6,463 nucleotides of DNA from Chloroflexota bacterium (GTDB lineage: Bacteria; Chloroflexota; Anaerolineae; Anaerolineales; JACQED01): positions 1 through 6,463 of the forward strand of contig JACQED010000505.1 in NCBI GenBank assembly GCA_016200785.1, written 5' to 3'. Positions 5,969 through 6,463 of this stretch are shown piece by piece. A program made the translations under genes and the position numbers. How positions within the stretch are numbered: position 1 is the first letter of the stretch; every line of letters starts with the position of its first letter. Below the pieces are notes generated by a model. It was not told the origin of the DNA, ran no database searches, and worked only from the letters and a program-made list of their open reading frames with translations.

Positions 5969-6292
5969 ATGCCAGTAGATGTAGCGATGATCGCGTTGGG
6001 GATGGTCGAGACGAAAGGGCTGATCGGATCGATTGAGGCCGCCGATGCGATGGTCAAGGCCGCGAACGTGACGCTGATCGGCTCGGAGTACATCGGCGGC
6101 GGTTTCGTGACCGTGATGGTGCGCGGCGACGTCGGCGCGGTGAAGGCGGCGACGGACGCCGGGGCGGCGGCGGCCAAGCGCGTCGGCGAACTCGTCTCGG
6201 TGCACGTCATCCCGCGCCCTCACTCCGACGTGGAGATGATCCTGCCGCAAAACACCAAGGGCGGCTTCGGCGGAAAGAGCGGCGGCAAGTAG
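5969..6292 (+). CDS. eutM: Major hexameric shell protein, BMC-H (EutM/PduA-like)
   Basis: A protein of 107 residues with one BMC domain covering about residues 3-90. [31 protein letters not shown] (8-38), the pore loop [10 protein letters not shown] (39-48), [35 protein letters not shown] (51-85) match EutM and PduA closely. Six copies form a flat hexagonal tile, and the IGGG loop lines the central pore for small polar metabolites. The final residues (about 94-107, [13 protein letters not shown]) are a Gly/Lys-rich tail beyond the usual fold. The start is set by AGGAGG at 5958-5963. eutM is the best symbol from context, although BMC-H paralogues such as PduA and PduJ cannot be told apart by sequence alone. 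It is separated from eutE by a 95-nt repeat spacer, unlike the tight junctions elsewhere. Confidence 0.95.
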   Translation: MPVDVAMIALGMVETKGLIGSIEAADAMVKAANVTLIGSEYIGGGFVTVMVRGDVGAVKAATDAGAAAAKRVGELVSVHVIPRPHSDVEMILPQNTKGGFGGKSGGK

Positions 6293-6395
6293 CGGATGGC
6301 GAATGGCGGATGGCGAATAGCACATCGGCCATCAGCGATAAGCCATCTGCGATACGCTATCTGCTATCGGCGATAAGCCATCAGCAAAGCTTGCT
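6293..6395 (+). repeat. Heptamer tract with inverted and direct repeats downstream of the shell gene
   Basis: Starting at the base after the stop codon, five 7-mers (6293-6327) begin with four of the type CGRATRG. They are followed by an in-phase run of 7-mers of the type GCNATNN (6328-6383), which contain the complementary GCCATC. A 13-bp sequence, GCGATAAGCCATC, occurs at 6335-6347 and again at 6370-6382, exactly 35 nt (five heptamers) apart. GATGGC (6309-6314) can pair with GCCATC (6342-6347 or 6377-6382), and AGCAA/TTGCT (6383-6387, 6391-6395) forms a small hairpin. There is no T-run, so it is not a standard terminator, though it may protect the mRNA 3' end. Confidence 0.75.
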
Positions 6396-6463
6396 ATCAC
6401 TGTGTCAAGTCCTTTCTCGCCGAGCGGCAAATGAATGAGTGAATACCTCTCACGAAGGTGAAG
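6396..6463. other. Non-coding end of window; possible ribosome binding site at its edge
   Basis: No ORF of useful length is seen in these 68 bases. AAGGTGA at 6455-6461 resembles the 3' part of an ideal Shine-Dalgarno sequence and may serve a gene starting just beyond the window. This is weak evidence. Confidence 0.2.

Noticed and set aside
5877..6395. CRISPR-like arrays
   Set aside because: Repeat units are 7 nt, contiguous and degenerate, with no unique spacers and no cas genes.

Overview
This window is a segment of a bacterial ethanolamine utilisation (eut) operon of the microcompartment type. All genes are on the + strand, in the order eutA (3' end only) - [Phd/PIN toxin-antitoxin pair] - eutB - eutC - [four-helix-bundle ORF between inverted repeats] - eutL - eutE - BMC-H shell gene (eutM-like). 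The A-B-C-L order followed by shell and aldehyde dehydrogenase genes is familiar from known eut loci. The two bracketed insertions are not part of it.

How the genes work together: EutB and EutC form the adenosylcobalamin-dependent ethanolamine ammonia-lyase, which makes acetaldehyde and ammonia. EutA reactivates that enzyme. EutE turns acetaldehyde and CoA into acetyl-CoA. EutL (tandem-BMC trimer) and the BMC-H protein are shell tiles that confine the acetaldehyde. EutC at its N-terminus and EutE at its C-terminus carry nearly the same short amphipathic helix (RID-IV--V--EL), the expected form of a targeting peptide that directs cargo into the shell. The genes for the cobalamin adenosyltransferase, phosphotransacetylase, alcohol dehydrogenase, vertex protein and regulator are not in view.

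Region by region: 1-154 is the C-terminal end of EutA. 159-883 is a type II toxin-antitoxin pair overlapping by ATGA, visibly poorer in G+C (sampled lines about 43-45%, against up to about 72% in eut genes). 889-3197 is eutBC. 3195-3668 is an insertion-like unit: a 25-nt inverted repeat (22 pairs matched) built of heptamers encloses a gene for an S23-type four-helix-bundle protein. This is the architecture of 23S rRNA intervening sequences, but placed in a metabolic operon. 3684-5873 is eutL-eutE. 5877-5961 is a heptamer-repeat spacer, 5969-6292 the BMC-H gene, and 6293-6395 a third heptamer tract with inverted and direct repeats. The last 68 bases hold no gene but end in a possible ribosome binding site for a gene beyond the window.

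The organism cannot be fixed from this sequence. High G+C with period-7 intergenic repeats and S23-like ORFs recalls Chloroflexota (Anaerolineae-like), Cyanobacteria or Planctomycetes. I lean weakly to Chloroflexota, as inference only. The most unusual content is the set of three spacers built from different 7-nt repeats, each starting at or just after a stop codon, one of them enclosing the four-helix-bundle ORF.
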